In this document: one piece after another, positions 42,592 through 51,745 of the stretch | Layout: every line of letters starts with the position of its first letter | Position numbering within the stretch: the stretch's first letter is position 1 | Origin: UBA10347 sp905182135 | GTDB taxonomy: Bacteria > Actinomycetota > Acidimicrobiia > Acidimicrobiales > UBA10347 | NCBI GenBank assembly: GCA_963925805.1 | Contig: CAWUSE010000012.1 | Coordinates: 124,001-188,000 of the forward strand | Direction: 5' to 3' | DNA: 64,000 nucleotides | Notes under the pieces: model-generated | What the model saw: the letters and a program-made list of their open reading frames with translations, nothing else | What the model was told of the DNA's origin: nothing | The model's database searches: none | Translations under genes and position numbers: made by a program

Positions 42592-43356
42592 ATGACTCGT
42601 GTCTTAGTGACCGGAACCGATCGCCCGATTGGCAAGGCAATAGTGCCCCGCTTGGTGAAGTACGACTTCACGCCAGTTGCCTGCGTTGGCGACATGGCCG
42701 GCCCGGTGATGTCTATCGACCATGACCTAACTGCCGACGGGCATGCAGGCGTCGAACCCGACACCTTCAGCAGCGTAGGAGCAATGCTCGAGGGTGTCTC
42801 AACCGTCATCCATACCGCCGACGTGCGCCCGGGCGGAAGTCGTGACATCCCTGATGCCACGCGAGCACTCGCCTCAGCATGTGCTGATCGCGGTGTTCAT
42901 CTCATCTTCTTGTCTCGAGTTGGCGCTGACATCAGCTCGCTTACCCACCGTAAACAACTGTGGAAAGCCGAGCAGATCATCGAGCAGACCGACAGCTTGG
43001 GTTACACGATCCAACGCATCACACACCCACACCCCTCTATTGAGAAGCTGCTCGGGCAGCCGTTTCTTCCGTTGCCTCCGGCCACGCCGGTTCAACCGGT
43101 CTCGCCATCTGACATCGCTGGACGCGTCGTCGGCCTCATCCAGGTTGGCCCATCGCAACGGGTGCGCGACTATGGCGGCCCCGAGCTCATGCGGTTCACT
43201 GATTGCGCCCACATCTACAAGCAGGCCCGCAAAACAGCCCCGCGCAAAATGCTCTTGCCCAAGATAGGCGTCATATCCGAGGCCCTCGCAGGTGTGCATG
43301 TGACCAAGACTGGTGATCGCGGTACCGAGACATTCCGGCAGTGGCTCGCTGAATAA
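42592..43356 (+). CDS. NmrA-like NAD(P)-binding protein
   Basis: A 254-residue Rossmann protein of the atypical SDR/NmrA type. MTRVLVTGTDRPIGKAIVPRL is a slightly degenerate nucleotide-binding loop. GVSTVIHTADVRPGG is the strand after the usual ADVR region, and HLIFLSRVGADISSLTHRKQLWKAEQIIEQTDSLGYTIQR matches NmrA-like proteins that bind NAD(P) but may lack catalysis. TAGCGT occurs at -14 to -9 of ATG 42592. No Tyr-x-x-x-Lys catalytic pair is obvious. Confidence 0.72.
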   Translation: MTRVLVTGTDRPIGKAIVPRLVKYDFTPVACVGDMAGPVMSIDHDLTADGHAGVEPDTFSSVGAMLEGVSTVIHTADVRPGGSRDIPDATRALASACADRGVHLIFLSRVGADISSLTHRKQLWKAEQIIEQTDSLGYTIQRITHPHPSIEKLLGQPFLPLPPATPVQPVSPSDIAGRVVGLIQVGPSQRVRDYGGPELMRFTDCAHIYKQARKTAPRKMLLPKIGVISEALAGVHVTKTGDRGTETFRQWLAE

Positions 43357-43454
43357 CGCCTTCGGTGTAGACGTTTCTGCCTCGCGGTTTGGGTCAAAGC
43401 CACAAAATTGCGGAGCATAACCCGCCCAGCGGAGCCAACACGTGCATTGCTCCC

Positions 43455-43460
43455 TAGACT
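43455..43460 (+). promoter_or_regulatory. Leaderless -10 box of fxsA
   Basis: TAGACT lies at -12 to -7 of TTG 43467 (and -15 to -10 of ATG 43470). The spacing favours the TTG start. Confidence 0.45.
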
Positions 43461-43466
43461 TAACCA

Positions 43467-43979
43467 TTGATGTTCGGGCTCGTCTTCCTTCTACTAATCG
43501 TCGTTCCCGTCGTGGAATTCTACGTACTAGTTCAAGTAGCTGACGGACTCGGCTGGATTCCGTCCATCGCTCTACTCCTCGCGGTGAGCATGATCGGCGC
43601 TTCCTTGATGAAGTGGCAGGCTGCTGGTGCTTTCGGCCGGATACAGGCCACCATGGCCCAGGGCAAGATGCCGTCCAAGGAACTCGCCGACGCAGCCCTC
43701 ATGATCTTTGGCGGAGCACTGCTGTTGACTCCCGGCTTCTTCACCGATGCCGTAGGTCTCTCCATGTTCATTCCGCCTCTGCGTGTACTCGCACGTGTAC
43801 TGCTGCTGAAGCGATTCAGCGGCAAAGTATCGGTCGCTGGAGCCCCTAGTGGTTTCATGTTCGGTACCAACTTCGGCGCTCGCCCCGGATCAACTGGGCG
43901 CGCAGGCCGCACATTCATTGACGTTGATGAGGTCCAAGCCGACCGCATCCCGACCACGGAGTTGCCTTCTGATGAATAG
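43467..43979 (+). CDS. fxsA: FxsA family membrane protein
   Basis: A 170-residue protein with two to four membrane segments at the N-terminal half (FGLVFLLLIVVPVVEFYVLV, GWIPSIALLLAVSMIGASLM) and the conserved AALMIFGGALLLTPGFFTDAVGLSMFIPPLR. The C-terminus is soluble, with a Gly/Arg-rich stretch and an acidic end. E. coli FxsA affects phage exclusion when overproduced; the normal role is unknown. The metallo-beta-lactamase-fold gene starts 13 nt downstream, so the two are probably co-transcribed. Confidence 0.87.
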   Translation: MMFGLVFLLLIVVPVVEFYVLVQVADGLGWIPSIALLLAVSMIGASLMKWQAAGAFGRIQATMAQGKMPSKELADAALMIFGGALLLTPGFFTDAVGLSMFIPPLRVLARVLLLKRFSGKVSVAGAPSGFMFGTNFGARPGSTGRAGRTFIDVDEVQADRIPTTELPSDE

Positions 43980-43992
43980 CAGAATCAAGCTC

Positions 43993-44828
43993 ATGACCAA
44001 CCCGGTTGAGGAAGAGGTAGAGGAGGTAAGAGAAGAGATCGTGCCAGGTGTGGCCCGAGCTCTCAGCCCTATGGCTCGTCGCATCCTTGCGTTGAATCCT
44101 GGGCCTCTCACTGGCCTTGGCACCAACACCTACATGGTTGGCATAGATGAGATCGCGGTAATCGACCCGGGTCCAGACGACAGGAGCACCTCGACTCCAT
44201 CATTGGCTGCGGCGGTGATCTGATCCGCTGGATCCTCGTCACCAATAGCAACCCAGAACATGCCGGCGCTGTCCCTAAACTCGCCAAACAGACCGGCGCC
44301 ATCGTGATGGCCATGTGCGATATCGAATGCGACGTCGTCCTCAAAGATGGACAGCAGCTTGTCGGCACCGAGTTCCGTCTGACCGCCAGGCACTTGCCTG
44401 GACCGTCCGCCAAGAACGTCGGCTTCATGCTCGAAGAAGAACGCATGTTGATCTCAGGCGATCTGATCGTCGACGGGCCAAGCGTTGGACTGAACGCACC
44501 CCCAGACGGTGACATGACTGCTTACCTTCAGTCGCTCGAGTCACTCAAAAAGTTGCGTCTCAAGCGCATTGCGCCAGGACACGGCTATGTGATCGAAGAA
44601 CCAAAGCCGGTTGTGCAGCAGTACATCGATCACCGCCTGGCCCGCGAAGCAGCGATTCTGACGGCCCTCGGCAGCGACACTATGCGGGTCGAAGACATCA
44701 TCGCGGCCGTTTACGGCGAAGTTGACGAAGACGTCGCCGAGTTGGCCACGAACAATGCGCTTTGCCACTTGGTCAAGCTGCGCACCGACGGCAAGGTCAA
44801 GGGCACCAAGAACTTCACCGCCATCTAG
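43993..44828 (+). pseudogene. Metallo-beta-lactamase-fold protein (LACTB2-like), frameshifted and without the metal motif
   Basis: Two adjacent frames together give one ~278-residue protein. Frame 1 (43993 to about 44180) encodes MARRILALNPGPLTGLGTNTYMVGIDEIAVIDPGPDD. From 44181 the continuation QEHLDSIIGCGGDLIRWILVTNSNPEHAGAVPKL lies in the -1 frame and runs to 44828. Loss of one base near 44178-44181 explains this. The usual zinc motif THTHPDH is TNSNPEH and the later TPGH is LPGPS; SGD and APGHGY remain, and a winged-helix C-terminus is intact. Either the gene is dying, the assembly has an error, or the protein is a non-metal homologue. No slippery heptamer is seen at the site. Confidence 0.7.
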
Positions 44829-44852
44829 TTCCGGCGACAATCTGTTGCGGGG

Positions 44853-44895
44853 AGCCTGGTGTACCTATTCGGTGCACCAGGCTTCCTCCTTTTTG
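44853..44895 (+). terminator. Intrinsic terminator after the MBL-fold gene
   Basis: AGCCTGGTGTAC and GTGCACCAGGCT form a 12-bp stem (one G-U) with a 7-nt loop, followed by TCCTCCTTTTT. It lies 25 nt after the stop codon and is the clearest intrinsic terminator in the window. Confidence 0.82.
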
Positions 44896-44989
44896 GCTAG
44901 AGCACGACTAGCTAGCGGATTCCAGGAAGTCGAAACACCTCATGCGAGCCACGGCGCCGTATCCAAGCGCCGAGCCAGTGGGTTCGCCC

Positions 44990-44995
44990 TAAGCT
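44990..44995 (+). promoter_or_regulatory. -10 box of the PhyH-like gene
   Basis: TAAGCT at -13 to -8 of GTG 45003. Confidence 0.4.
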
Positions 44996-45002
44996 TTAAT
45001 CC

Positions 45003-45797
45003 GTGATCATCGAAGGTGACTACCAGCGAGACGGCGCCGTGTGTGTGCGCGAGGCCTTCACTGCTGAGCATGTCGCGATGGCCACCGAAGCCATCGAAGC
45101 CAATCTGGCTGACCTGTCACCTATGGCAAAGCGAGCCAGCCCTGATGATGATGGTGCCTTCATCGAGGACTTTCGCTCATGGGATCGCATTCCTGCCACC
45201 GAACGTTTCATTCGACAATCACCAGCGGCCGGGATCGCAGCCGAGTTGACTGGCGCAACCAACATCCGGCTCTATCACGACCACATGCTCGTAAAAGAAC
45301 CTGGCACCAGACAGCGCACGCCGTGGCATCAGGACCAGCCGTACTACAACGTCGACGGCCATCAGAACGCAAGCATGTGGTTTCCTGTCGACCCGGTGCC
45401 ACGCTCGGCAACACTTGAGTTCATCGCTGGTTCCCACCTTGGCCCATGGTTCATGCCTCGCACGTTTCTAGATGAACAGGCCAAATGGTTTCCCGAAGGG
45501 AGCCTGGCCGAAATGCCCGACTTCGCCGCCGATCCCGAGCAATGGCCGGTGATTGGCTGGGAACTCGAACCTGGTGATGCCGTCTTCTTCAACATGGTCA
45601 CGGTGCATGGTTCGGCCGGCGTTGATGGCCCAAACCGACGGCGGGTGTTATCGGTTCGATTTCTCGGCGACGACATGGTTCATGCACCTCGCCGATGGAC
45701 CACGTCGCCTCCGTTCCCCGGCCTCATCGATGAACTGGCCACAGGCGGCCCTATGGACCACCCTCTTTTTCCTGTGCTCTGGACCGCTAGCTCCTAG
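45003..45797 (+). CDS. Phytanoyl-CoA dioxygenase (PhyH) family protein
   Basis: A 264-residue Fe(II)/2-oxoglutarate oxygenase of the PhyH family. TPWHQDQPYYNVDG contains the H-x-D metal pair, and VTVHGSAGVDGPNRRRVLSVRFLGDD supplies the distal His and the 2-oxoglutarate-binding Arg. The N-terminus (YQRDGAVCVREAFTAEHVAMATEAIEANL) is the usual helical start. Substrates vary from phytanoyl-CoA to small secondary metabolites; none can be chosen here. GTG 45003 is the start. An intrinsic terminator separates it from the upstream gene. Confidence 0.88.
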   Translation: MIIEGDYQRDGAVCVREAFTAEHVAMATEAIEANLADLSPMAKRASPDDDGAFIEDFRSWDRIPATERFIRQSPAAGIAAELTGATNIRLYHDHMLVKEPGTRQRTPWHQDQPYYNVDGHQNASMWFPVDPVPRSATLEFIAGSHLGPWFMPRTFLDEQAKWFPEGSLAEMPDFAADPEQWPVIGWELEPGDAVFFNMVTVHGSAGVDGPNRRRVLSVRFLGDDMVHAPRRWTTSPPFPGLIDELATGGPMDHPLFPVLWTASS

Positions 45798-46106
45798 TCT
45801 CGCGGATTGGCAGCGAGCGTTCGGAACAGAAGCGTCCGCCACGTCGCCGCTTTTGGAAGGCAACCCATACCGGGACATATCCCGCCGGGATCAGAAACCC
45901 GGCCTACAACACCACGCTGACCGCAGCGAGCTTGTCGCCCGGCCACGCAGCACGAAGCCAAACGGTCGTGTCAGACGAAAGAGCCTCATCGCTGACCTGC
46001 CAAGGTTTCACCGGCGAGTCAAGCCTGAACAACGGCGGGGTGAGACGCCTAGCAATGAGAAGTACATCATCCCCGAGGGTTCCGACATGCATGACATGCA
46101 CCCGGG
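45798..46106. other. Region between the PhyH-like gene and a disrupted gene
   Basis: About 310 nt. A minus-strand frame of 65 codons (45904-46101, GTG start) encodes an Arg/Leu-containing peptide ending WLRAAWPGDKLAAVSVVL. It starts 5 nt after the stop of the disrupted gene upstream. It may be a remnant of the same decaying locus. No family is recognised. Confidence 0.35.
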
Positions 46107-46809
46107 TTAGCTAATCTCGCCACAGGTCAGCAGTTCGATCATCTCGTCCAAAACCACGACGGTTGCAGCAGGGAACGCTGGTCTCAGGCTGTCGAGCAGC
46201 GCGAGGGCGGCACCCTCACCGTGCTCTTCGACGAGTAAGAACATAAACATTGCAGCGCCGATGCCTCGAGCGGCTACCACCGAATTGACGAATGCCGGAC
46301 CGGTGGCATAGGCGAAATTCAGGTGCCATGCTGCACCAGGTCCAATCAGAGGAACCATGTCTGGTCGAATAATTGGCAGCTCGGGCAGCACCGCAGCAAG
46401 TTCTTCAGGCGAGACGTGGTCCAGATATGCAAACGTGACGAACTACGGGACACCTTCGGTCGATGCCGCGAATACGATCACGTCGCACCTGGTTAGTGAC
46501 ATCTCGGTCAACCTCGCTGTCAGCAAGGCCGAGCGCTTGCAGCAGCCACCACTCGCCAGACTCGAAGGCTTCGAATCTGGGCGCATACTCGGCCCCAACG
46601 TCGTCGCTCACCAAAACCGTAACCGGTTCCGTGTACTCCAGCTGATGGGTGTTCTCGGCAAACGTTGCCAGCCGGGCGATGCCAGCTTCGGTCGTGACCC
46701 AGCCATCGCCCTGGATAACTATCGGCGTCGTGTCGACCGGTGTCGGCGTCGGCCCAACATTGGCGCTGCGATAGACGGCCCTCATAGGCGAGAGCGCGTC
46801 ACATGCCAC
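46107..46809 (-). pseudogene. Disrupted gene of unknown family
   Basis: Two minus-strand frames look like one broken coding sequence. The upstream part encodes VIQGDGWVTTEAGIARLATF followed by EYTEPVTVLVSDDVGAEYAPRFEAFESGEWWLLQALGL, up to DVTNQV. A shift of one base gives RCDVIVFAASTEGVP, then a TAG stop (46443-46445), and the same frame continues FVTFAYLDHVSPEELAAVLPELPIIRPDMVPLIGPG and onward to LTCGEIS. So one indel and one nonsense codon separate the parts. I do not recognise the family. Its 5' end overlaps the SpoU gene by 28 nt. Confidence 0.5.
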
Positions 46810-47711
46810 ATAGCGATTGCGGCTGCAGTCGCAACATTGAGTGAATCGATACCCTGGTGCATCGGAATACTGGCCCGGTGGGTCGCTCGTTGCTGGGTGG
46901 CTGCGGTGAGCCCTGGTTCTTCGGCGCCTAGCAGCAGCGCCACACGCTCGTCCGGACCAATGGTGATGGAATCGAGCGGTTCAGCAGCCGGGTCAGGCGT
47001 TAAAGCAATAGTGGTAAAACCTTGCTGATGTAGCGGTTCGAGCCCCTCAGGGAAATCAGGTAGGCGGGTATGCGGTACAGCAAAAACAGCACCCATCGAA
47101 ACTCGGCAGGTGCGTCGAGCCAGCGGATCACAGCTAGAAGGGTCCACAAGTAACGCATGCACACCAAGCGCCGCAGCGGTTCGCAACATAACGCCCATAT
47201 TGGTCGGGTTGTTCACTCCCTCGGTGACGATCACGGTGCTTGCGTCGGCCACGACCTCATCTAACGGACGCAGCTTTGGGCGGTGGAATGCTGCCATTGC
47301 ACCGCGATAGCGCCGATGCGACGCAATCTCCTGCACGACAGGTTCACCCATTCGGTACAACGCTGTAGCACCGATATCGAACTCCAGAGGACGCGTTCGC
47401 GCCGCCTCGACGATGACCGAATGCATCGTGTGTCCTGCATCGAGCGCTCGCTGGATGACCACATCACCTTCAGCGATGAAAATACCTTCCATGTCCCCAC
47501 CGGGTGCCTCGCGTAACTGACGCAACGCTTGATCCCGCAAGCCGGTGAACAACAGCATGCGCTCATCCCGCGGATCATTAATGACCTCGCCAGCAATCTC
47601 CGGGCTTGCTTCGTTGCGCCCTTGCGGCATCCGCGTGGAAGGGTCATCCCTCCGCGGCACCGCTCCTCGGCCCTCGTCGCTGGATTCGTTTTCTTGGTTG
47701 TTGTTGCTCAC
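46782..47711 (-). CDS. SpoU/TrmH-family RNA 2'-O-methyltransferase
   Basis: A 309-residue SPOUT methyltransferase. After a ~60-residue acidic and Arg-rich leader comes the substrate-binding domain (GIFIAEGDVVIQRALDAGHTMHSVIVEAART). The knotted SpoU domain follows: VTEGVNNPTNMGVMLRTAAALGVHALLVDPSSCDPLARRTCRVSMGAVFAVP, ALLLGAEEPGLTAATQQRATHRASIPMHQGIDSLNVATAAAIAMW. These carry the Asn of motif 1, the Glu of motif 2 and the SLNVA of motif 3. It methylates a ribose in rRNA or tRNA. The start is GTG 47711; a shorter start is possible because the leader is not conserved. Confidence 0.88.
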   Translation of the reverse strand: MSNNNQENESSDEGRGAVPRRDDPSTRMPQGRNEASPEIAGEVINDPRDERMLLFTGLRDQALRQLREAPGGDMEGIFIAEGDVVIQRALDAGHTMHSVIVEAARTRPLEFDIGATALYRMGEPVVQEIASHRRYRGAMAAFHRPKLRPLDEVVADASTVIVTEGVNNPTNMGVMLRTAAALGVHALLVDPSSCDPLARRTCRVSMGAVFAVPHTRLPDFPEGLEPLHQQGFTTIALTPDPAAEPLDSITIGPDERVALLLGAEEPGLTAATQQRATHRASIPMHQGIDSLNVATAAAIAMWHVTRSRL

Positions 47712-48024
47712 TCGGGTTTCTTAACTCGGCTTGGAGTGGCCCAGGACCATGCAGTCGGTTGTTTTGGGTAGATCACAACCCACGATGCATCCATCATTGC
47801 TGCAGCCTCGTCACGCTCACGAGACTCGAGTAGCGGCGCACGAAATTGGAGTGGGGTCTGATAATGCACCCAGGTTTCACCAAGTTCATCCAGCAAGCCT
47901 GTCACGGTAGCAATCGCGAGTTCGTTCGGGTCGGGATGAACAACAACACGCGACAGACCGCTAAACGCGATGCGACTTCCTCAAGTAGTTCGGCTCGACG
48001 CACCGCCGTGAAGCGTGCAGCCAC
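47708..48024 (-). pseudogene. Frameshifted remnant of an unknown gene
   Basis: A minus-strand frame RVVVHPDPNELAIATVTGLLDELGETW followed by VHYQTPLQFRAPLLESRERDEAAAMMDASWVVIYPKQP runs to the stop at 47708. Its N-terminal part appears in another frame (VAARFTAVRRAELLEEVASRL), joined only if one base is missing near 47965. The protein-like composition suggests recent decay rather than chance. The family is unknown. It abuts the start of the SpoU gene. Confidence 0.4.
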
Positions 48025-48549
48025 ACCGACCTAGTGCAGATTTACTTCATCGTCGAACAAACCCAGCATGACCGACCCATACCGCTTCCGGCTTTATGGA
48101 TTCGACAACCAATAGCTACGACATCAGTCGATCGGCTGTGTTTGACATTCAATTGTGATCGCTTGTTCTCGGCATAAGGCTCAGCCATCATGTTCACCCG
48201 ACTCACGGCTAGATGAATACGCTGTTGCAGCTGATCGAACTCGAGTCGGTTATCGATTGCCACGATGATCTTGCAACCGAAGATCCAGCGATCGGGCAAC
48301 CGATCACGAATCGGGTCGACCGCCCGAAGAGGTCTCCGGTCAGCGGCTTACTGTTTCGCCATCCCAAATGGGCCTAGCCACCGTCACAAAATCGATGCAC
48401 GGGAAGCCACTCTCACTTTGGTTCAAAGGCAAGAACGTCGCGTTTGGGTACCCCAACCACCGCATTGACTGGCCCTGGGATTCATCGGTGCTTGCAACGA
48501 CAGATCGACGAGTTCACCAACGGCAAGGTTGTGCCCGCCAACTGATCAC
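48025..48549. other. Gene-poor stretch with short remnants
   Basis: About 525 nt without an intact gene. A 54-codon plus-strand frame (48213-48377) has coding-like composition (LIELESVIDCHDDLATEDP, RHPKWA) but stops early, and the sequence beyond it remains readable in more than one frame. Together with the two disrupted genes at 46.1-48.0 kb it looks like a small decay zone. Confidence 0.4.
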
Positions 48550-49722
48550 TCACGAACTGAGGTTGATTGACACCGGGGCTTCCATCAAACGAACAGTGCA
48601 TGTACCCATATCGATGGGGGGCGTGACCTCAGTGACCAGCAAGTTGGCGATGCGGTTGATTTCATCGCTTGCGGGGCCTTCTCCGAGCGAACTCGGCTGG
48701 CCAATGTCGCCACCTTGGGCGACCGCAGTGTCGATTGGAATCTGGCCCAGTAGTGGTACGCCGAGATCGTTGGCCAGATTCTCTCCACCCCCACTTCCAA
48801 AGATCGGATAGCTCTCGCCGTCAGGGGTTACGAATGCACTCATGTTCTCGATCACACCAGCAATCCGCAGATAGTTCTTACGTCCCATGCTGGCTGCCCG
48901 AGCGGCAACCTTTTGTGCCGCAATCGCTGGCGTGGTCACGATGACCATCTCGGCCCGAGGCAGCATTTTAGCCAACCCCATTTGTACATCGCCGGTACCT
49001 GGCGGCATGTCGATGAACAGGTAATCCATATCGCCCCAGCGCACGTCTTCAAGGAAGTGCTGTACGGCGCGATTCAGAATCAGACCTCGCCACATCAGCG
49101 CGGTTTCTTCTTGGTCGACCAGAAAGCCCATAGAGACGACCTTGACGCGGCCCTTCCCGATACGGCGCTGGTTCGGCGTGATCTTTTTCCCATCGCCGGT
49201 TTCGCTACCTTGAAGGCGACCCTCGACCCCGATCATGCGAGGAACTGAATAACCCCAAATGTCGGCATCGAGAACACCGACGGTGAAACCTTGACTTGCG
49301 ATGGCTGCCGCGAGGTTGACGGTGACCGAACTTTTGCCGACACCACCCTTGCCGCTAGCAATCATGACCACGCGTGTCGATGGCGAAATCTCGTTGTCAG
49401 GCGGGTTCTCGGCGACACGCTTGCGGGCCCGAGCCATAACCTCGGCCTTTTCGCCCTGCTCGAGTTCGGTCCAGTCGATCTTGACTTTGTCTACGCCGGG
49501 GAGTTGCTCGACTCGGCCAACGACGTCCTTCTTGATCTGGGAGCGCAGCGGGCAGCCCATGGTAGTCAGCGCAATAGTTACGTGCGCCGTGCCGTCGTCT
49601 TCAAGCGATGTCTTTGGCACCATCCCAAGCTCAACAATGTTGGCCCCAAGCTCAGGATCGATGACGCCGCGCAGGACAGCCATGATGTCGTCGGGTGTCG
49701 CACGCTCGGCGGTAGGGCTCAC
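48550..49722 (-). CDS. apbC: Mrp/NBP35-type Fe-S cluster carrier ATPase
   Basis: A 390-residue protein. Residues ~5-95 form a MIP18/DUF59 domain (IMAVLRGVIDPELGANIVELGMV, ALTTMGCPLRSQI). A deviant Walker A P-loop follows (IASGKGGVGKSSVTVNLAAAIA). DADIWGYSVPRMIGVEG, LFIDMPPGTGDVQMGLA and VIENMSAFVTPDG complete the ParA/Mrp ATPase core. The C-terminal CxxC of many Mrp proteins is not seen at the usual place: after VIENMSAF the sequence reads VTPDGESYPIFG, so cluster binding may differ. GTG 49722 has TAGAAT at -12 to -7. Confidence 0.9.
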   Translation of the reverse strand: MSPTAERATPDDIMAVLRGVIDPELGANIVELGMVPKTSLEDDGTAHVTIALTTMGCPLRSQIKKDVVGRVEQLPGVDKVKIDWTELEQGEKAEVMARARKRVAENPPDNEISPSTRVVMIASGKGGVGKSSVTVNLAAAIASQGFTVGVLDADIWGYSVPRMIGVEGRLQGSETGDGKKITPNQRRIGKGRVKVVSMGFLVDQEETALMWRGLILNRAVQHFLEDVRWGDMDYLFIDMPPGTGDVQMGLAKMLPRAEMVIVTTPAIAAQKVAARAASMGRKNYLRIAGVIENMSAFVTPDGESYPIFGSGGGENLANDLGVPLLGQIPIDTAVAQGGDIGQPSSLGEGPASDEINRIANLLVTEVTPPIDMGTCTVRLMEAPVSINLSS

Positions 49723-49728
49723 CTTGTG

Positions 49729-49734
49729 ATTCTA
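49729..49734 (-). promoter_or_regulatory. Leaderless -10 box of the Mrp-like gene
   Basis: TAGAAT (minus strand) at -12 to -7 of GTG 49722. Confidence 0.5.
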
Positions 49735-49753
49735 GAGGCCACGGCCGCTACCT

Positions 49754-51073
49754 CTACCGTCGGGACTCGGTCGCCACCGCTACCGAGTCTGCAGCCGTCG
49801 GGGTCAGGCGCCATGCGACGAAGAAGACAACGGATCCAGCAATGCTCAAACCGGCGGCTGCTAGGTAGCTAGCGGTATAGCTCGATACGTCGTGGAGCCA
49901 CCCCAAAAGGTACGGGCCGCCGGCCACGCCAAAACCGGTCACAATGAGCTGACTGAACGCAAAAACACGCGGGTAGTCAGCGACGCCAAAGCGATCGGCA
50001 ATTACCAACGGCTGCATCATCAGCAGATTTCCAGTGGTGCACCCGAACAGCAACGTGGCGGCAACGAGCATCGCCTTGCTGTCGACTTGACTCAGCCAAA
50101 CCAAGGAGACTCCTTGAATAGCTGATAAGGCCGATGTCATGGCAATGAGCTCTACTCGCGACGCCACGACACCGCCAACCAGCCGAGCGATAACAGACGC
50201 TAACGCCACCGACGACACAAGTGCCGCACCCGCCTCGGCGCGTTCGGTTCCCAACTTGAAGAGCTGCGCTATTGCACCGACCTGAGCGCCCATAGCGAAC
50301 ACGAATCCCAGCGTGACGAGCTTGAAGAAAAAGCTACCGACTGCATCGTCATACGCAATTCCTGTCGCAGCTGGCGCAACCTCACCATCGGCGGTCAGCC
50401 CCCCATCAGGAAGCTGCCCCCTTGCAGCTGGGTCTGGCCAGAGCGCAAATAGCGCTATGGCGACGGTCGCGAGATAGATGAGCGATAGCCATGGCGCAGC
50501 GCCAGACATTCCCTTGCGGTCAATGATCGTAGACGCCAAGACGGTGATCGTGAGCCCGCCGACTGAGAGCCCGGTCGACGCAACAGAAAGGGCCACCGAT
50601 CGGCGCACCTGGAACCAACGAGTTACAAGGGTGGTCCCTGGAACCAGCCCACTCAGGCCAACGCCGATAGCGAAGACCAGATAACTGAGGTACAACGCAA
50701 TCAGTTGCGTGGATTGTCCCATCAGCCATAGCCCCGTTGCAGCGATAACCGCGCCGATTCCCACGACAACGCGAATGTCTCGCGTCTGAATGACCGGTGC
50801 GATCAGACGGCCTGAGATCGCGCTCACGATAAAGAAGATCGACGTGGCGAACGAAACGTCGGCGGTGCTGAAGCCTTGCTCGTCGGTAATGGCTTCCAAA
50901 AACACCGACAGGCCATAAAAGCCAAGGCCTGCATTCACCATGAACAGAACGAAGACAGAGGCAACCACGTACCACCCATCGAAGATGCGCCCAGGCGCGG
51001 TCTTAGTCACATTGAAACGATAGGGCCAATGTTGGGACCCGGTGTAGCCAGGGAGCCCCGGGTTATGCCCCAC
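49754..51073 (-). CDS. MFS transporter (monocarboxylate/oxalate-formate type)
   Basis: A 439-residue protein with twelve hydrophobic segments. FDGWYVVASVFVLFMVNAGLGFYGLSVFLEAITDEQGFSTADVSFATSIFFIVSAISGRLIAPVIQTRDIR matches the first helices and loop of OFA/MCT-like MFS proteins. The substrate is unknown; monocarboxylates are typical. The N-terminal ~20 residues before the first helix are poorly supported; a GTG at 51010 is an alternative start. Confidence 0.8.
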   Translation of the reverse strand: MGHNPGLPGYTGSQHWPYRFNVTKTAPGRIFDGWYVVASVFVLFMVNAGLGFYGLSVFLEAITDEQGFSTADVSFATSIFFIVSAISGRLIAPVIQTRDIRVVVGIGAVIAATGLWLMGQSTQLIALYLSYLVFAIGVGLSGLVPGTTLVTRWFQVRRSVALSVASTGLSVGGLTITVLASTIIDRKGMSGAAPWLSLIYLATVAIALFALWPDPAARGQLPDGGLTADGEVAPAATGIAYDDAVGSFFFKLVTLGFVFAMGAQVGAIAQLFKLGTERAEAGAALVSSVALASVIARLVGGVVASRVELIAMTSALSAIQGVSLVWLSQVDSKAMLVAATLLFGCTTGNLLMMQPLVIADRFGVADYPRVFAFSQLIVTGFGVAGGPYLLGWLHDVSSYTASYLAAAGLSIAGSVVFFVAWRLTPTAADSVAVATESRR

Positions 51074-51424
51074 ATCTCATCCAATGAACAAAACTATTAC
51101 TTCGCTCACACGGTGGGTCGGCCAAGTCACAGTGACCTCCGCCTCCGTTTCTTGACCAGGCGCTTGATCAACCTGGCCTCCGAGCCAAGTGATACCAGGT
51201 TCCGGCCCGTCGCTCGGGGCCAAACAAACACCTTTAGGCACTCGGCTCATCAACCAGCATTAAGGTGCCCATCAGAAACCATGTGGTTGCCAATAGCCCG
51301 ACCTGCCAACGGTCCGCTACAACCAACACTCTGATCGGCAACGAGAGCACCGAGAGGCTGAGTCCGAACGCGAAACAAAGCCGGCATAGCGCCGACTTCG
51401 AATCAAGTTCTTAATGAGAACGGC
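51074..51424. other. Intergenic region, nothing recognised
   Basis: About 350 nt between two minus-strand genes. I see no supported frame. A short inverted repeat GTTCT/AGAAC lies just after the erpA stop and might contribute to termination. Confidence 0.35.
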
Positions 51425-51745
51425 TTAGCTGAACGAGCTACCGCAGCCGCATGTGCGCTCGGCGTTCGGGTTGTTGATGCTGAAGCCGGTCTCTTGGAGG
51501 CCATCCTTGTAGTCCAGGGTTGCACCCTCGAGCAGCATGGCACTTGAAGCATCAACGACGACTTTGACGCCTTCGTATTCGTTGGTCGTGTCATCATCAG
51601 CGAACTCAGAATCGAAAAACATCTCGTAGCTGAAGCCTGAGCAACCGCCAGGACGAACGGCGACGCGCAGAGCGAGGCCAACTTCATCTTCGTCGGCCAG
51701 AAGGGCACCAACCTTGGCGGATGCATTATCGGTAAGGGTGATCAT
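51425..51745 (-). CDS. erpA: Iron-sulfur cluster insertion protein ErpA/IscA
   Basis: A 106-residue A-type carrier. It has the three conserved cysteines: one in RPGGCSGFSYEMFFD and two in the C-terminal RTCGCGSSFS. It delivers Fe-S clusters to apoproteins. AGGAG with a 6-7-nt spacer precedes ATG 51745. It provides an in-window comparison for the HesB-like candidate selenoprotein. Confidence 0.94.
   Translation of the reverse strand: MITLTDNASAKVGALLADEDEVGLALRVAVRPGGCSGFSYEMFFDSEFADDDTTNEYEGVKVVVDASSAMLLEGATLDYKDGLQETGFSINNPNAERTCGCGSSFS

Noticed and set aside
44170..44190. Programmed -1 frameshift in the MBL-fold gene
   Set aside because: No X-XXY-YYZ slippery heptamer occurs at the junction, and the zinc motif is also lost, so a deletion or an assembly error is more likely.
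46443..46445. TAG in the disrupted gene as pyrrolysine or readthrough
   Set aside because: The same gene also needs a one-base shift about 45 nt upstream, and no Pyl context is expected in this group. Decay is simpler.
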